Part shown: piece by piece, positions 44,852 to 53,986 of the stretch
How the letters are laid out: every line of letters starts with the position of its first letter
Numbering within the stretch: the first letter of the stretch is position 1
Source: Actinobaculum massiliense
GTDB lineage: Bacteria; Actinomycetota; Actinomycetes; Actinomycetales; Actinomycetaceae
Length of the DNA: 64,000 nucleotides
Direction: 5' to 3'
NCBI RefSeq assembly: GCF_001457435.1
Contig: NZ_LN881717.1
Location: 1,249,339 to 1,313,338 of the forward strand
Position numbers and translations under genes: made by a program
Notes under the pieces: generated by a model
Told to the model about the DNA's origin: nothing
Databases searched by the model: none
Seen by the model: only the letters and a program-made list of their open reading frames with translations

Positions 44852-44877
44852 ACACCAGCTGCGCAAACGCAGAAAAG

Positions 44878-44915
44878 GGCCCCGCCACCACCTCGATGAA
44901 GGTGATGACGGGGCC
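44878..44915 (-). terminator. Late-operon terminator after the endolysin gene
   Basis: GGCCCCG and CGGGGCC arms with an inner CACCT/AGGTG stem, followed on the minus strand by CTTTTCT. It begins 21 bases after the endolysin stop. Confidence 0.88.
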
Positions 44916-44935
44916 AGAGAGTGTTCTCGTGTGGG

Positions 44936-45778
44936 TTAGCCGATGCCGAGCTTCTCGTTGACGCGCTTCTGCACAGCGGCGTAGTTGCCGCCGAGGCGGC
45001 GCTTGCGTTCCTCACCGTTGCCGTACTCGCCTCGGATCACCGCATCAGCCAGGGCATCGATGTTGACGGAGGGCTTGGCGGGGCTTCCTCCGGCGAGCTT
45101 CTCGTTGACGCGTTTCTGCACGGCGGCGTATTTGCTTCCCAGTCGGCGCTTGCGCTCGTCCCCGTTGCCGTACTCGCCTCGGATCACCGCATCAGCCAGA
45201 GCGTCGATGTTGGCGGAGGGCTTGGGTGCGGGCGGTGTGGGCTTTGCCGGTGGTGTCGGGGCGGGCTTGGTGCCGCTCAGGCGGTCGTACCAGTACTGGG
45301 CGCGTGCCATGTAGGCCGCATGCTGGCTTCCTGCCAGCGAGGCCGGGCATTCGGTGGAAGAGAAATGCTTGTGGCCGAACACGTTCTTACCCCACACGGG
45401 TCGTCCGAGCTTGTAGTAGTGGCAGATGGCCGCGACGAGGTGGGCACCGTTGTCAAGGCAGGCCTCGGAGATACGCCAGGGCTTGGAGGAGATGTCGGCG
45501 TGCTCGATACCGATGGAGGTGGTGTTGGCATCCCAGTTGCCTGCATGCCAAGCGGTGTCGCGATCCCAGACGAGCTGGCCGATCCGGCCGCCTGAGTCGA
45601 CCTGGTAGTGGGCGGATGCTTGGCGGGTCTGCCACACGTCCCAGATGGACTTGATGGTGAGGTTGCCTGCGTTGTGGTGGATGATGACCTTGTTCATCTT
45701 CCGTCCGCTTCGCCCGGCACTGTAGTGCTTGTTCATCAGCCGGTTTTCGTCGGCTTCGAGGGTGGCCCAGTTCTTCAT
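44936..45778 (-). CDS. Phage endolysin: N-acetylmuramoyl-L-alanine amidase with two Cpl-7 repeats
   Basis: Lytic enzyme of 280 residues that cleaves the amide between muramic acid and the stem peptide. The amidase_2 domain (about 28-170) shows zinc ligands in VIIHHNAG and HKHFSSTECP, plus SAHYQVDSGG and TAWHAGNW. A Pro-rich linker follows, then two nearly identical Cpl-7 wall-binding repeats (IDALADAVIRGEYGNGDERK then RRLGSKYAAVQKRVNEKL). Start ATG at 45778 has AAAGGAG and overlaps the holin stop by one base. Confidence 0.95.
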   Translation of the reverse strand: MKNWATLEADENRLMNKHYSAGRSGRKMNKVIIHHNAGNLTIKSIWDVWQTRQASAHYQVDSGGRIGQLVWDRDTAWHAGNWDANTTSIGIEHADISSKPWRISEACLDNGAHLVAAICHYYKLGRPVWGKNVFGHKHFSSTECPASLAGSQHAAYMARAQYWYDRLSGTKPAPTPPAKPTPPAPKPSANIDALADAVIRGEYGNGDERKRRLGSKYAAVQKRVNEKLAGGSPAKPSVNIDALADAVIRGEYGNGEERKRRLGGNYAAVQKRVNEKLGIG

Positions 45779-46245
45779 CAGAGGTTCTCCTTTTCTGCTG
45801 GGGTGGTTTGGTTGGGGTGGTGTTCGAGGTCGGGTTTGCCTGTCACGTCACGGGTGACCAGGTCCAGGGCGCGGCGAATGTGATCAGGCACGGGCAGCCC
45901 AAGGCGGGTGGCGTTTTCGATCAGGGAGATGCCTTCGTTGGACAGGTAGAACACGACGGTGGCGGTGCGTAGCGCTCCGGGTGTTCCGATGACGTGCACG
46001 TCGAGCAGGTGGGCAAGTCCGATCAGGGTGAAGATGAGGATCTTGCGGGAGATGCCCCGAAACCCGATGGCTGAGGAGACGCGGCGTTCGGCGATCGCGG
46101 CGAGTACGCCGGTGATGTAGTCGACTACGACGAAGGCGATGAGCGCGTACACCAGGCCGTCGAGGCCTCCGAGGAACGCGCCGATGACGGCCCCGACCCC
46201 GGCCAGGCCGGTTTGGATCGTGGCCCAGATAGCTTTGAGCGACAT
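45778..46245 (-). CDS. Phage holin
   Basis: Membrane protein of 155 residues that forms the lysis pore releasing the endolysin. It resembles the toxin-secretion/phage lysis holin family: AGVGAVIGAFLGGLDGLVYA, FVVVDYITGVLAAIAERR and KILIFTLIGLAHLLD, three to four helices, with a hydrophilic C-terminus. I start at the ATG at 46245, the family-like MSLKAIWATIQ; the frame to 46284 adds 13 unsupported residues. It precedes and overlaps the endolysin gene. Confidence 0.88.
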   Translation of the reverse strand: MSLKAIWATIQTGLAGVGAVIGAFLGGLDGLVYALIAFVVVDYITGVLAAIAERRVSSAIGFRGISRKILIFTLIGLAHLLDVHVIGTPGALRTATVVFYLSNEGISLIENATRLGLPVPDHIRRALDLVTRDVTGKPDLEHHPNQTTPAEKENL

Positions 46246-46284
46246 AGAAAGTGGGTTCCTTCCCGTTTTGTGGGCACACGACAA

Positions 46285-46311
46285 AGGCCCGCACCGAAGT
46301 GGTGTGGGCCT
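46285..46311 (-). terminator. Hairpin between small phage gene and holin
   Basis: AGGCCCGCACC-GAAGT-GGTGTGGGCCT, an 11-base stem with one mismatch pair, followed on the minus strand by TTGTCG. It sits between the 46332 stop and the holin start and may give partial termination. Confidence 0.6.
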
Positions 46312-46331
46312 GTTGGGAGTGCGGTTTGGGG

Positions 46332-46541
46332 TTAGATTTCCGGGCTGGTGAGGATCTCCAGGATCGGCTCGTACAGGTCGATCGTCCCGGTGTGTTCGGT
46401 GGGCGCGGCAGGCGGTTGATCCGTGGCTGGGGTGGCCGAGACGGTGTGGCGAGATGACGGTCCGCTGCTGATGACCTCAACGATCCCTTCTTCGTCGTCA
46501 CTGGTCACGGGTGTGGTGATTGGGGTGGCTGGGCTGTTCAT
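46332..46541 (-). CDS. Small phage protein, unknown function
   Basis: 69 residues, Thr/Pro/Ser-rich in the middle and acidic overall (TSDDEEGIVEVISS, TIDLYEPILEILTSPEI). Its ATG overlaps the stop of the preceding gene (ATGA). Small genes at this place, between tail-tip and holin genes, are common in siphoviruses, often of the XkdX type; the resemblance here is only positional. Confidence 0.6.
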   Translation of the reverse strand: MNSPATPITTPVTSDDEEGIVEVISSGPSSRHTVSATPATDQPPAAPTEHTGTIDLYEPILEILTSPEI

Positions 46542-46978
46542 GGGTGCTGCTGACCTCCGGCGACGGTTTCGGTGATGGCGTCGTAGAGCGCGTCGTAGGC
46601 TTCTGCTTGGCAGCCGGAGAGTTCCATGGTTGAAGATTTAAGAAAGTCGAGGATGTCGCAGGCGTGTTGTTCATAGGTGGCTCCGGCTACTTCTACGCGC
46701 GTGTTCAGGAGTGTGTCGTGGTGGGAGTGGAACTCGGCAGCAGTGTCGGGGTCTTTGAGGGTGAACATGCCGTGAGAGTCGACTACTGGGGTGCCGTCGT
46801 CGTGGCAGGTGGCGTAGTGGACCACTAGATCGTATTCGTCTTCAGCGAAGCGGGCGTAGGCAGCTTTGAGCAGGTGCACCAGTTTGGTGCGTGCACGGGA
46901 TGCTGATGCGGCTAGCGGCATCGCCTCAAGGAGTTCCAAGGTGGGCTGGAGATGGCGTGGTGGGAGCAGAAATCGCAT
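46538..46978 (-). CDS. DUF1617-like phage protein
   Basis: Protein of 146 residues, mostly helical, with a start of the DUF1617 kind (FLLPPRHLQPTLELLEAMPL then ASASRARTKLVHLLKAAY). It lies between the tail-tip gene and the holin, where DUF1617 proteins usually sit. Start ATG at 46978 has AAAGGA. A structural or baseplate-accessory role is assumed from position. Confidence 0.65.
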   Translation of the reverse strand: MRFLLPPRHLQPTLELLEAMPLAASASRARTKLVHLLKAAYARFAEDEYDLVVHYATCHDDGTPVVDSHGMFTLKDPDTAAEFHSHHDTLLNTRVEVAGATYEQHACDILDFLKSSTMELSGCQAEAYDALYDAITETVAGGQQHP

Positions 46979-46999
46979 CTGTGGTGTCCTTTCGGTTTT

Positions 47000-49921
47000 C
47001 TAGTTGAGGTTGGTTGACATGGTCGATAATCCGGTGTTGTAGAAGTAGTTCCAGGTGATTCGGCCATTGCCAGCATCGTTGATGTTTTTCACCCAGCCTT
47101 GGTTCAATGAAAGAATCAGTGAGTTGACGCGGGTCATGAGGTCATTAACTCGGTCGACCAATCGGGTCATGTTGTAGAACGACCCGTTGGTAACGATCAT
47201 CAGGTCGTAGGTATGGAACACCACTTTGGATAGGTTTGAGCTGCCTGCCCAGCCAGCAAACGTGCCTTTACCCGTGAGTGTGCAGTCTTGCAAGACAACG
47301 GAACGGTTCTCGCCGGTATAAAACGAGTGCCCGTGGGTGCGTAGCTCTGCACCCAAGTGAATACCTGCATGGCCGTAGAACTTTCCACGAGGATCCAAGG
47401 TGAGCATGGTGGTGTACGAATCGTCAGATTGGAGCTTTTTATACGACCAGGTGATGTAGTCACCTTGGGTATCCAGTGAGTTTGAAATCCCTCGCACACT
47501 CGTGTTGCCGGTTTTATACTGCTGGCCTGTTCTGCCGATAAACCTAGTCCCGTAATAGAAATTCATCCCACTCGAGGTGATGCTTCCTTCCAGAGTGGAC
47601 CCGTTGTACCAGGCGATCTGTGTGGGGCTGATGCGGATGGAGCTCGTCCACCCCGCCAGCCCCACCTGGATGGCGTTTGTTGCGAGTTTGTCCGCCGTGA
47701 TCGACCTTGCCCCGATACGCGAGGCATTAAGCACGCCGGTGGTGATTTTGCCTGCATCCAGCGCACCGATCTTCGCCGAGGTTATCGCCGCATCCGCGAT
47801 CATTCCGGTTTGGATGAAGCCGGTTGCGATCGTGAGCTTGTCGCTGGTGATCGACCCGGCCGCGATCCGCGCAGCGGACAGGGTGCCGGTGGTGATCTTC
47901 GAGGCCGACAACGAACCGATCTTTGCGTCCGTGATTGCCGCGTTAGCTATCATGGCCGTCTTGATGAACCCATCAGCGATCGTGAGCTTGTCACTGGTGA
48001 TCGACCCTGCTGCGATCCGGGCAGCCGCGAGCGTACCGGTGGTGATCTTGGCAGCCGACAGGTTAGCGATCTTGGCGTCGGTGATCGCCGCGTTGGCGAT
48101 CATTGCGGTAGTGACCGTGGCGTCATCGATACTGGTTCGGCCGGTGATGTGTATGCGCTCACCGGCGATCAAGATGGTTTCGGGTGAGATGTTGATCTGG
48201 GAGATGATCTCGCCTGAGCGCACGCGCAGGTTCAGGTCGCTGGCCATCATTGAAAGTGACGAGGCGAGGCTGTTATCCGCGTTCGTCAGCTCAGTGAACC
48301 GGGCCTCATTACTGGTTTGAACCTGCCGTGCCGTCTCGTAGGCCGTATCGGCACGGTGTTGCGCTTGGGAGACTGAGCTCTCAAGCCCGGTCACCTTCAT
48401 GCCAGCCTCTCCGGCTACAGCCTCAGCTTCCCGTGCTGTGGCTTCGGCCTGGCTGGCTGCTTCGCGCGCCTGACTGATCTCGGTTTCGGCTACGGTGAGG
48501 CGAGCAGCGACAGCGGTAGCGGCAGCTTGGGCATCGTCAGCAGCGGTTTTCGCGGCCTCCACCTCAGCGCGAGCTTCGGCGAGCTCAGCGCTGACCTGAG
48601 CATGGTTGAGGTCCGTGGCAAGGGCAACCCAGCCGGGCTCGCCGGTGTCGGTGACCTGGTAGATCCAGATCTCGATGCTCTCGCCATTGTCCCTAAACCA
48701 CGTGTCCCCGAGGCGGGCGGCAGCGGGCTGTTTCGGCCCGTAATGGTTGGTGGATTTCCCGTCCGCTGATGCCAGCGCCACGCCAGCAAGATCAGCAGCC
48801 ATCTGGGCGGCCGTCTGCGCGGTGGTGATCTGGCGGGTGATCTGGGTGAACTTCCCTGCAACCGACCCGAGCTCCACCGAGACATACGCCTGCTGGAGCG
48901 GGTCGTATTCGTAGCCGACGACCCGCGCGGACAAGGACATGCCCAGGTCGGCGTGCTGTACCGTCACCGTGTCTCCCAGCAGGACGGTCTCCAGCTCGGC
49001 GAGGTCGGCGTACTCGGCAGTCGATGCGAGATCAACGAACGAGACGGTGTAGCTCGCGGCAGGCGTATCGACGTGGTTGGTGGTGAACTCGGTCTTAGCG
49101 GCTTGACGCAGAAGGGCGTGTGCTTGCGGCAGAGGTACTTCGTCCTCGCGGGGGTTATCTGCGTCGGCGATCGCTTTGATGTCCGGGTAGCGCATCACCT
49201 TGATATGCGGGATCGCGTAGGCATTCAGGTGTGGTGAGTCGACGTAGAGCTCGGGCAGGGTGATCCCATCAAACCCGACCGGCACGATCCGGGTGACCAC
49301 GCTCGTCAGATCGATGGTCGAGGTGTAACCAGTGAGGTTCTTGCGATCGCGGATCACGACCCCACGATCTGCGCCGCGTGTGGCGGCGTGGTGGATGTGC
49401 CAGTTATCGCGCGTGAGCTCTCCGGCCCACCGGGAAGCGAACGTGTTATCCGACCCCTGGTCCATGATCGCGGCGGCAAGGTTCATCCGCACCACGCGCG
49501 CAGAGGCCCTGGTGGCCGTATCGGAGCTGGTCGCGGTGAACCGGTGCGGCGTGGTCGCAGACCTAAGGAGCTGATCGAGGGCTGCCTTGGGGGTTTTGTT
49601 GACCACGAAGGTGTCGGCGATGAAGTTGCCTGCCAGGTCGTAGAACAGATGGAAGGCGGTGACCTCCAACAGCCCGTCCAGGCTCGTTGTGACCTCGTGG
49701 ATACGAAACCCTTGCCGGATGGTGGTGCCGGGAACAGGGGCTGCGATGATCGCCTCGACTACCAGCTTTGAGGCCAGCGGCCCATCGGCTGGATAGGTGA
49801 CGGTCAGCTGGTAGGCTCCGCCGAGTTCCTCAACGACCCGGGCGTCGATCAGTTCAGGGTCGAGGACACCCTCGCCGGTGGCGGTGAACGTGGTGGCAGT
49901 CGGGGCATGCACGGTGAGCAT
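47000..49921 (-). CDS. Phage tail tip / tail-associated endopeptidase-like fibre protein
   Basis: Protein of 973 residues. The N-terminal 350 resemble prophage tail-endopeptidase (Tal/gp18) proteins: LIDARVVEELGGAYQLTVTY, LEVTAFHLFYDLAGNFIAD. Then comes an Ala/Glu coiled coil (about 440-560). Next are three 50-residue repeats of the type AAITDAKIANLSAAKITTGT then LAAARIAAGSITSDKLT. A C-terminal beta-rich fibre end (about 750-973) closes it. It should sit at the tail tip and bind the host wall. Start ATG at 49921 has AAAGGA. Confidence 0.88.
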   Translation of the reverse strand: MLTVHAPTATTFTATGEGVLDPELIDARVVEELGGAYQLTVTYPADGPLASKLVVEAIIAAPVPGTTIRQGFRIHEVTTSLDGLLEVTAFHLFYDLAGNFIADTFVVNKTPKAALDQLLRSATTPHRFTATSSDTATRASARVVRMNLAAAIMDQGSDNTFASRWAGELTRDNWHIHHAATRGADRGVVIRDRKNLTGYTSTIDLTSVVTRIVPVGFDGITLPELYVDSPHLNAYAIPHIKVMRYPDIKAIADADNPREDEVPLPQAHALLRQAAKTEFTTNHVDTPAASYTVSFVDLASTAEYADLAELETVLLGDTVTVQHADLGMSLSARVVGYEYDPLQQAYVSVELGSVAGKFTQITRQITTAQTAAQMAADLAGVALASADGKSTNHYGPKQPAAARLGDTWFRDNGESIEIWIYQVTDTGEPGWVALATDLNHAQVSAELAEARAEVEAAKTAADDAQAAATAVAARLTVAETEISQAREAASQAEATAREAEAVAGEAGMKVTGLESSVSQAQHRADTAYETARQVQTSNEARFTELTNADNSLASSLSMMASDLNLRVRSGEIISQINISPETILIAGERIHITGRTSIDDATVTTAMIANAAITDAKIANLSAAKITTGTLAAARIAAGSITSDKLTIADGFIKTAMIANAAITDAKIGSLSASKITTGTLSAARIAAGSITSDKLTIATGFIQTGMIADAAITSAKIGALDAGKITTGVLNASRIGARSITADKLATNAIQVGLAGWTSSIRISPTQIAWYNGSTLEGSITSSGMNFYYGTRFIGRTGQQYKTGNTSVRGISNSLDTQGDYITWSYKKLQSDDSYTTMLTLDPRGKFYGHAGIHLGAELRTHGHSFYTGENRSVVLQDCTLTGKGTFAGWAGSSNLSKVVFHTYDLMIVTNGSFYNMTRLVDRVNDLMTRVNSLILSLNQGWVKNINDAGNGRITWNYFYNTGLSTMSTNLN
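47690..48140 (-). repeat. Three 150-bp repeats within the tail-tip gene
   Basis: Each unit codes 50 residues around KITTGTL..ARIAAGSITSDKLTIA. Units are near-identical at DNA level in parts, giving material for recombination that could lengthen or shorten the fibre. Edges are approximate. Confidence 0.8.
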
Positions 49922-49943
49922 CGGTGGTGTTCCTTTCGCAGAC

Positions 49944-49979
49944 GTGCACCCGCAGCCAAAGAAACGGCTACGGGCGCAC
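49944..49979 (-). other. Hairpin between tail-tip and distal tail genes
   Basis: Arms GTGCACCCGCAGCC and its near complement around AAAGAAAC. No T-run. It may modulate expression of the tail-tip gene that follows on the minus strand. Confidence 0.5.
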
Positions 49980-50002
49980 TGGGAGCAAAGAGATGGGCCG
50001 GG

Positions 50003-50689
50003 TTAGGGGTTTCGCCAGTTCCCGGTGATCTCGACTTTGGAGATGCCACTACCCAAAGTGACCCGGTTGACCCCTGGAGTAAGGATCGGGAACGTGCCGG
50101 TCAGCGCGTCGGTTTGCACCCGGCCTGCCACGTGCGCGACAAGCCGCGCCGAGTCCAGGGTGATCTGCCCTGCCGGTGACTGAACGCGATAGGCGGCCCC
50201 GTTGATCGTCAGCGTCAACGCCCCGGTGCCCCTGATCGTGATGATCGGTGCCGCATCCACCAGGCCAGGGTTGGTGATCTGCCCGGAGGCGGTGAGCGTG
50301 TGGGTGGTCAGCCCAGAATCCAGGTAGCTAAACGGCTCGCACACCAGGTGCGCCTCGAAGAATCCCCACGAGGACATGTCCGCGCGCAGTGGGCTAATGG
50401 AGGCGTGTTTGATCTTGTGGAACGCCCCGGGCTGGTGGGACAGGTGAATGGTCGCCGCCCGGGTCAGCGCCAGTGCGGCTTTGTGGTAGGCGGCCAGGCT
50501 GCCTGTGATCGCGAGCGGCAACGTGATCGACGTGTCATGCCAGCCGCCCAGGCGGGTCAGCGTCCCGGCTCTGCCCGCCACCTCAATATCGTCTGTGACC
50601 CGCTCGGCGACAGGTAGGTCGACCGGGCCGGTGAGCCGCAGGCCCAGCGACGTTGAGGACACTGTCTTGTCGAGAGTGAAACCATGCAT
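50003..50689 (-). CDS. Phage distal tail protein (Dit-like)
   Basis: Protein of 228 residues located between the tape measure and tail-tip genes, the fixed place of Dit. It starts with a beta-rich domain (HGFTLDKTVSSTSLGLRLTG) and ITLPLAITGSLAAYHKAALA, followed by a jelly-roll-like end (GAAYRVQSPAGQITLDSARL). Dit forms the hub that joins the tail tube to the tip. Start ATG at 50689 has GGAGG and overlaps the tape-measure stop. Confidence 0.85.
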   Translation of the reverse strand: MHGFTLDKTVSSTSLGLRLTGPVDLPVAERVTDDIEVAGRAGTLTRLGGWHDTSITLPLAITGSLAAYHKAALALTRAATIHLSHQPGAFHKIKHASISPLRADMSSWGFFEAHLVCEPFSYLDSGLTTHTLTASGQITNPGLVDAAPIITIRGTGALTLTINGAAYRVQSPAGQITLDSARLVAHVAGRVQTDALTGTFPILTPGVNRVTLGSGISKVEITGNWRNP

Positions 50690-53343
50690 CAGACACCTCC
50701 TCCTGTAGCGAGCACCGTGTGGTGGGAGTTGATACGAGCCAACTGGCGGTTGATGCCGGGAGCGAGTTTGCCCACCAGCGCGCCGTCGTTGAGCACGACC
50801 TTGATGTCCATGGCCTCCAGCAGTGCCCGGGCGGTCTGGTCGACGATGCCCGCCACCTCTCCTGCGCGCCCTTCCTCCTGGCCGACAGCGCTGTGGCTGG
50901 TGGTTGCAAGCGGTGGTTGCAGGTGGGTTGGGGTCAGATCGACCGGCTCCAGGCTGGTGGTGATCGGCACGTCGATACCGCTGGTGAGCTCGCTCATGGC
51001 CTTAAGGGTGTCTGCGGCGACGTCCTCGGCGGCTGCGACTGCGCGGTTTCCGGTGTCTTCGATACCTCCGGCCAGGCCTCTGGTGAGCATGTCACCGACC
51101 CACGCCATTTCCTTGGACGGCGAGTTGATGCCGAAGAAGCCGGTGATGCCATCCCAAATGTCAGAACACCAGCTTGTAACCCTGTCCCAGAGCCAGCCTG
51201 CCAGCGACTGGATGCCGTTCCACAAGCCCCGCACGAGGTCCGCGCCAGCAGAGGCCATCTGGCCGACCCCTTGACCGACCGCGCCCACGATCCCGGTGAT
51301 GATCTGAGGGATCGCCGCCACGATGGTCGAGATGATCTGCGGCAGGTTCGTAATCAACGCGGTCAACAGCTCGACACCCGCCATGACCAGTTGCGGAATC
51401 GCCCCACCGATCGCCGAGACGATCGCTGCGATAATCTGCGGCAGCGCCCCAATCAAGGCGGTGAGTAGTTTGACGCCAGCCTCGATGAGCTGCGGCAGGG
51501 CCGACAGCAGCGTGGTGATGATGCCGGTGATGATTTGTGGCAGCACCGTCACGATCGCGGTGATGATCTCCGGGAGCGCGTCGACCAAGGAGGTCAACAA
51601 CGCGATACCGGTCTCGATGATCTGCGGGATCGCCCCGATGAGGAACTCCACGATCGAGGTGATGATCTGCGGCAGCGCCTCAATGAGCACCGGGATCGCC
51701 TCCAGCAGGCCCTGGGCGAGCCCCAAAATGAGCTGCAACGCGGCATCCAGGATCATTGGCAGCGCATCGACCAGCCCTTGGACCAGGGCGACAATCATCT
51801 CCACGGCCGCCGGGATGAGCTCCGGGAGTGCCTCACCGATACCGGTGACCAAGGTGGCGATGATCTGCAGGGCTGCTTCCAACAGTGACGGCAGCGCCTC
51901 GATGATCGCCTCGACTAGTGCGACGACGAGCATCACCGCTGTCTCGGCCACCGACGGCAACACCTCGATGATGCCTTCCAGCAGGGCGGTCAGGATCGAC
52001 ATGCCGGTCTCGACGACCATCGGCAGCTGCTCGGCGATGAACGCGAGTGCTTCTTGCAGGATCTCGCCGAGCTTGTCGATCAACGCCGGGGCTCCGCCCT
52101 GCTCGAAGGCTGCCGTGAGCTCATCGATCCACCCGTTGACCATCGGCATGACCGTGCCAGCCAGCGCGTCGGTCAAACCTTGGGCGAGCAGGCCCTTGAG
52201 GTTGTCGATGCCGTCGCGCATGGTAGAGAGCTGTCCGGTGAAGGTTTTCGACTGGGCTTCCATCGCCCCGTGGAAACGGCCGCCTTCCTCGGTTGCCGAA
52301 GCGAACGCGTCAGCGACCATGTCCGCGCTGATCGCGCCCTTGGCCATCTCCTCTTTCAGCTCGCCGATGGACTTGCCCGTCTTGCGGGAGATCTCCTCCA
52401 GCGGGTTGAACCCGGCGTTGATCATCTGGTTGAGGTCCTGGCCAGTCAGCTTGCCTGTCGAGGACATCTGGGCGAACGCCAACGTCAGTGACTCCATCTT
52501 CTGCGCGTCACCTTGGGAGATATCACCGAGCTGGCCTAGTCTGCGGGTAGCTTCGTCGGCGCTGATACCGAACGCCATCAGGGTTTGGGTGTTCTTCGCC
52601 AAATCCTCCATGCCGAACGGGGTCTTCGCGGCCTGGGTTTTCAGGTCGTTGACCAGCTGTTGGGCTTTTGCCTGATCGCCGAGCATCGTGGTGAAGCTGG
52701 TGGTGTACTGCTCCATGCGGGCGTTGTACTCCACCCCGTCCTTCAACGCATCGGCCATACCCCGGCCGATACTCGTGATCGCCTTGCCGATGCCCTTGAC
52801 ACCAGCGACGATCGCCTCGGCGGCCAGGTTCGCTTTGAGCACGTCCCCGAAGATCCGGGTCTTATCCCCGGTGTCGTCCATCTCGTCGCCGAGATCATCG
52901 ACCGCGTCCTCCAAATGCCCGGCATCCTTGGCAGCGTCTTTCGCATCATCGCCTGCACCGTCGGCCTCGTCACCGAACTCGCCGAGCGCATCATTGTTGG
53001 CCTTTAGCTCTTTTTCCAGCTCGTTGAGCTCGGCACCGGCGTTGTTGAGCTGGATCTGCCAGTTTTTCGTGCGCGAATCGTTCTCCCCGAACGACGCGGC
53101 CGAGTTCTCCAGCGCGGCCTTGAGTGTTTCGATCTTGGCCTTTTGGGTCTCGATCTCTTTGGTCAGCACCTGGTTGCGGGAGGCCAGCGCCTGGGTGGAC
53201 TTGTCGTTCTTGTCGAACTGGGAGGCCACCAGTTTCATCTCCGAGCCCAGCACCCGCATCTCACGGTTGATGTCGGTGATGGCCCGCTTGAACTCGCGTT
53301 CACCTTCCAGACCGATCTTGAGACCAAACGATGAGTCAGCCAT
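50689..53343 (-). CDS. Phage tape measure protein
   Basis: Protein of 884 residues that sets tail length and crosses the host envelope. The first 200 form a coiled coil (REFKRAITDINREMRVLGSE). The tape-measure core follows (GVEYNARMEQYTTSFTTMLG, GMEDLAKNTQTLMAFGISAD, LNQMINAGFNPLEEISRKTG). The middle to C-terminus (about 420-740) has many hydrophobic repeats such as LPQIITSIVEFLIGAIPQII. Start ATG at 53343 has AGGTGA. It follows the tail assembly chaperone pair, as in other siphoviruses. Confidence 0.95.
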   Translation of the reverse strand: MADSSFGLKIGLEGEREFKRAITDINREMRVLGSEMKLVASQFDKNDKSTQALASRNQVLTKEIETQKAKIETLKAALENSAASFGENDSRTKNWQIQLNNAGAELNELEKELKANNDALGEFGDEADGAGDDAKDAAKDAGHLEDAVDDLGDEMDDTGDKTRIFGDVLKANLAAEAIVAGVKGIGKAITSIGRGMADALKDGVEYNARMEQYTTSFTTMLGDQAKAQQLVNDLKTQAAKTPFGMEDLAKNTQTLMAFGISADEATRRLGQLGDISQGDAQKMESLTLAFAQMSSTGKLTGQDLNQMINAGFNPLEEISRKTGKSIGELKEEMAKGAISADMVADAFASATEEGGRFHGAMEAQSKTFTGQLSTMRDGIDNLKGLLAQGLTDALAGTVMPMVNGWIDELTAAFEQGGAPALIDKLGEILQEALAFIAEQLPMVVETGMSILTALLEGIIEVLPSVAETAVMLVVALVEAIIEALPSLLEAALQIIATLVTGIGEALPELIPAAVEMIVALVQGLVDALPMILDAALQLILGLAQGLLEAIPVLIEALPQIITSIVEFLIGAIPQIIETGIALLTSLVDALPEIITAIVTVLPQIITGIITTLLSALPQLIEAGVKLLTALIGALPQIIAAIVSAIGGAIPQLVMAGVELLTALITNLPQIISTIVAAIPQIITGIVGAVGQGVGQMASAGADLVRGLWNGIQSLAGWLWDRVTSWCSDIWDGITGFFGINSPSKEMAWVGDMLTRGLAGGIEDTGNRAVAAAEDVAADTLKAMSELTSGIDVPITTSLEPVDLTPTHLQPPLATTSHSAVGQEEGRAGEVAGIVDQTARALLEAMDIKVVLNDGALVGKLAPGINRQLARINSHHTVLATGGGV

Positions 53344-53369
53344 GAGGATTCACCTGCCTGTCAGTGGGG

Positions 53370-53974
53370 TTAGATCCCGGGCGGGATGATGTCGTCGATG
53401 AACCACACCCGTGCTGGTTTCGCTCGTCCTGTCTCGATCCGCCAGCAGTCCACCAGGTCAAGGAGCTCACCAAAGACCATCAGGCCCACCTCGTCTTGTC
53501 TCAGGCCGAGGTGGGCTAAACCGATGTAGGTCAGGCGGGTGAACACTGCCCGGTCGGATTCGACTATCCGTCCGCTGCCGGGCTCACTTTTGGGGCTGGC
53601 TCGGTGAGGATGTCGCGGCGGGTGCCTCGCTGCAGTGCCTCAGCGATCGCACCCCGGTAGTCGGCGATATCGGCAGGAACCGTCAGCAGCTCCACCTCGT
53701 CCTCCGTCAACTGCGGGCGCGGGTTGTCGCGGTGGGTGAGGTTGTGGATCTGCACTGACTGGTTGGCCAGTAGCGTGATCAGCCAGATCACCTCGGTCAG
53801 TGTCTGGCCGAGGTCCTCGGAGGTCTCCAACGCGGCTCCGAGCTTGTCCAGCCCGCCGTAGCGCTCGGCGATCAGCCGGGTGGCCTTGGTGGTGAGCACC
53901 AGCTCGTACTCGCTCCCACCAATCGTCACGGTCGCACTGCGCCCGGCAACATCAATCGAGGATGTGTTTGTCAT
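53370..53974 (-). CDS. Tail assembly chaperone GT, -1 frameshift product
   Basis: Ribosomes that slip back one base on the slippery site at 53594-53588 leave the G frame after codon 129. They then read 72 further codons (SEPGSGRIVESDRAVFTRLT onward to VWFIDDIIPPGI) and stop at TAA 53372-53370. The result is a fusion of about 201 residues. The T part has no ribosome site of its own and lies just before the tape measure gene, as in lambda G/GT and many siphoviruses. GT is expected to bind both tape measure and tail tube subunits. Confidence 0.85.
53564..53974 (-). CDS. Tail assembly chaperone G
   Basis: Protein of 136 residues between the major tail and tape measure genes. It has a short beta start (SATVTIGGSEYELVLTTKAT) and a helical body (RLIAERYGGLDKLGAALETS, LTEVIWLITLLANQSVQIHN), as in the G-type chaperones. 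It coats the tape measure while the tail forms. Start ATG at 53974 has AAAGGAG. It ends at TAG 53566-53564 when no frameshift happens. Confidence 0.88.
   Translation of the reverse strand: MTNTSSIDVAGRSATVTIGGSEYELVLTTKATRLIAERYGGLDKLGAALETSEDLGQTLTEVIWLITLLANQSVQIHNLTHRDNPRPQLTEDEVELLTVPADIADYRGAIAEALQRGTRRDILTEPAPKVSPAADG
53588..53594 (-). other. Slippery heptamer for -1 frameshifting (C CCA AAA)
   Basis: In the G frame the codons are GCC CCA AAA GTG, so C-CCA-AAA fits the X-XXY-YYZ rule exactly. It lies about 22 bases before the G stop. The -1 frame beyond is open for 72 codons and closed in no earlier place. Confidence 0.85.
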
Positions 53975-53986
53975 GAGCGGGCTCCT

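Noticed and set aside
51323-52675. 450-codon plus-strand frame opposite the tape measure gene
   Set aside because: Low-complexity Ser/Ile/Met-rich translation that mirrors the hydrophobic repeats of the tape measure protein; no ribosome site and no family match.
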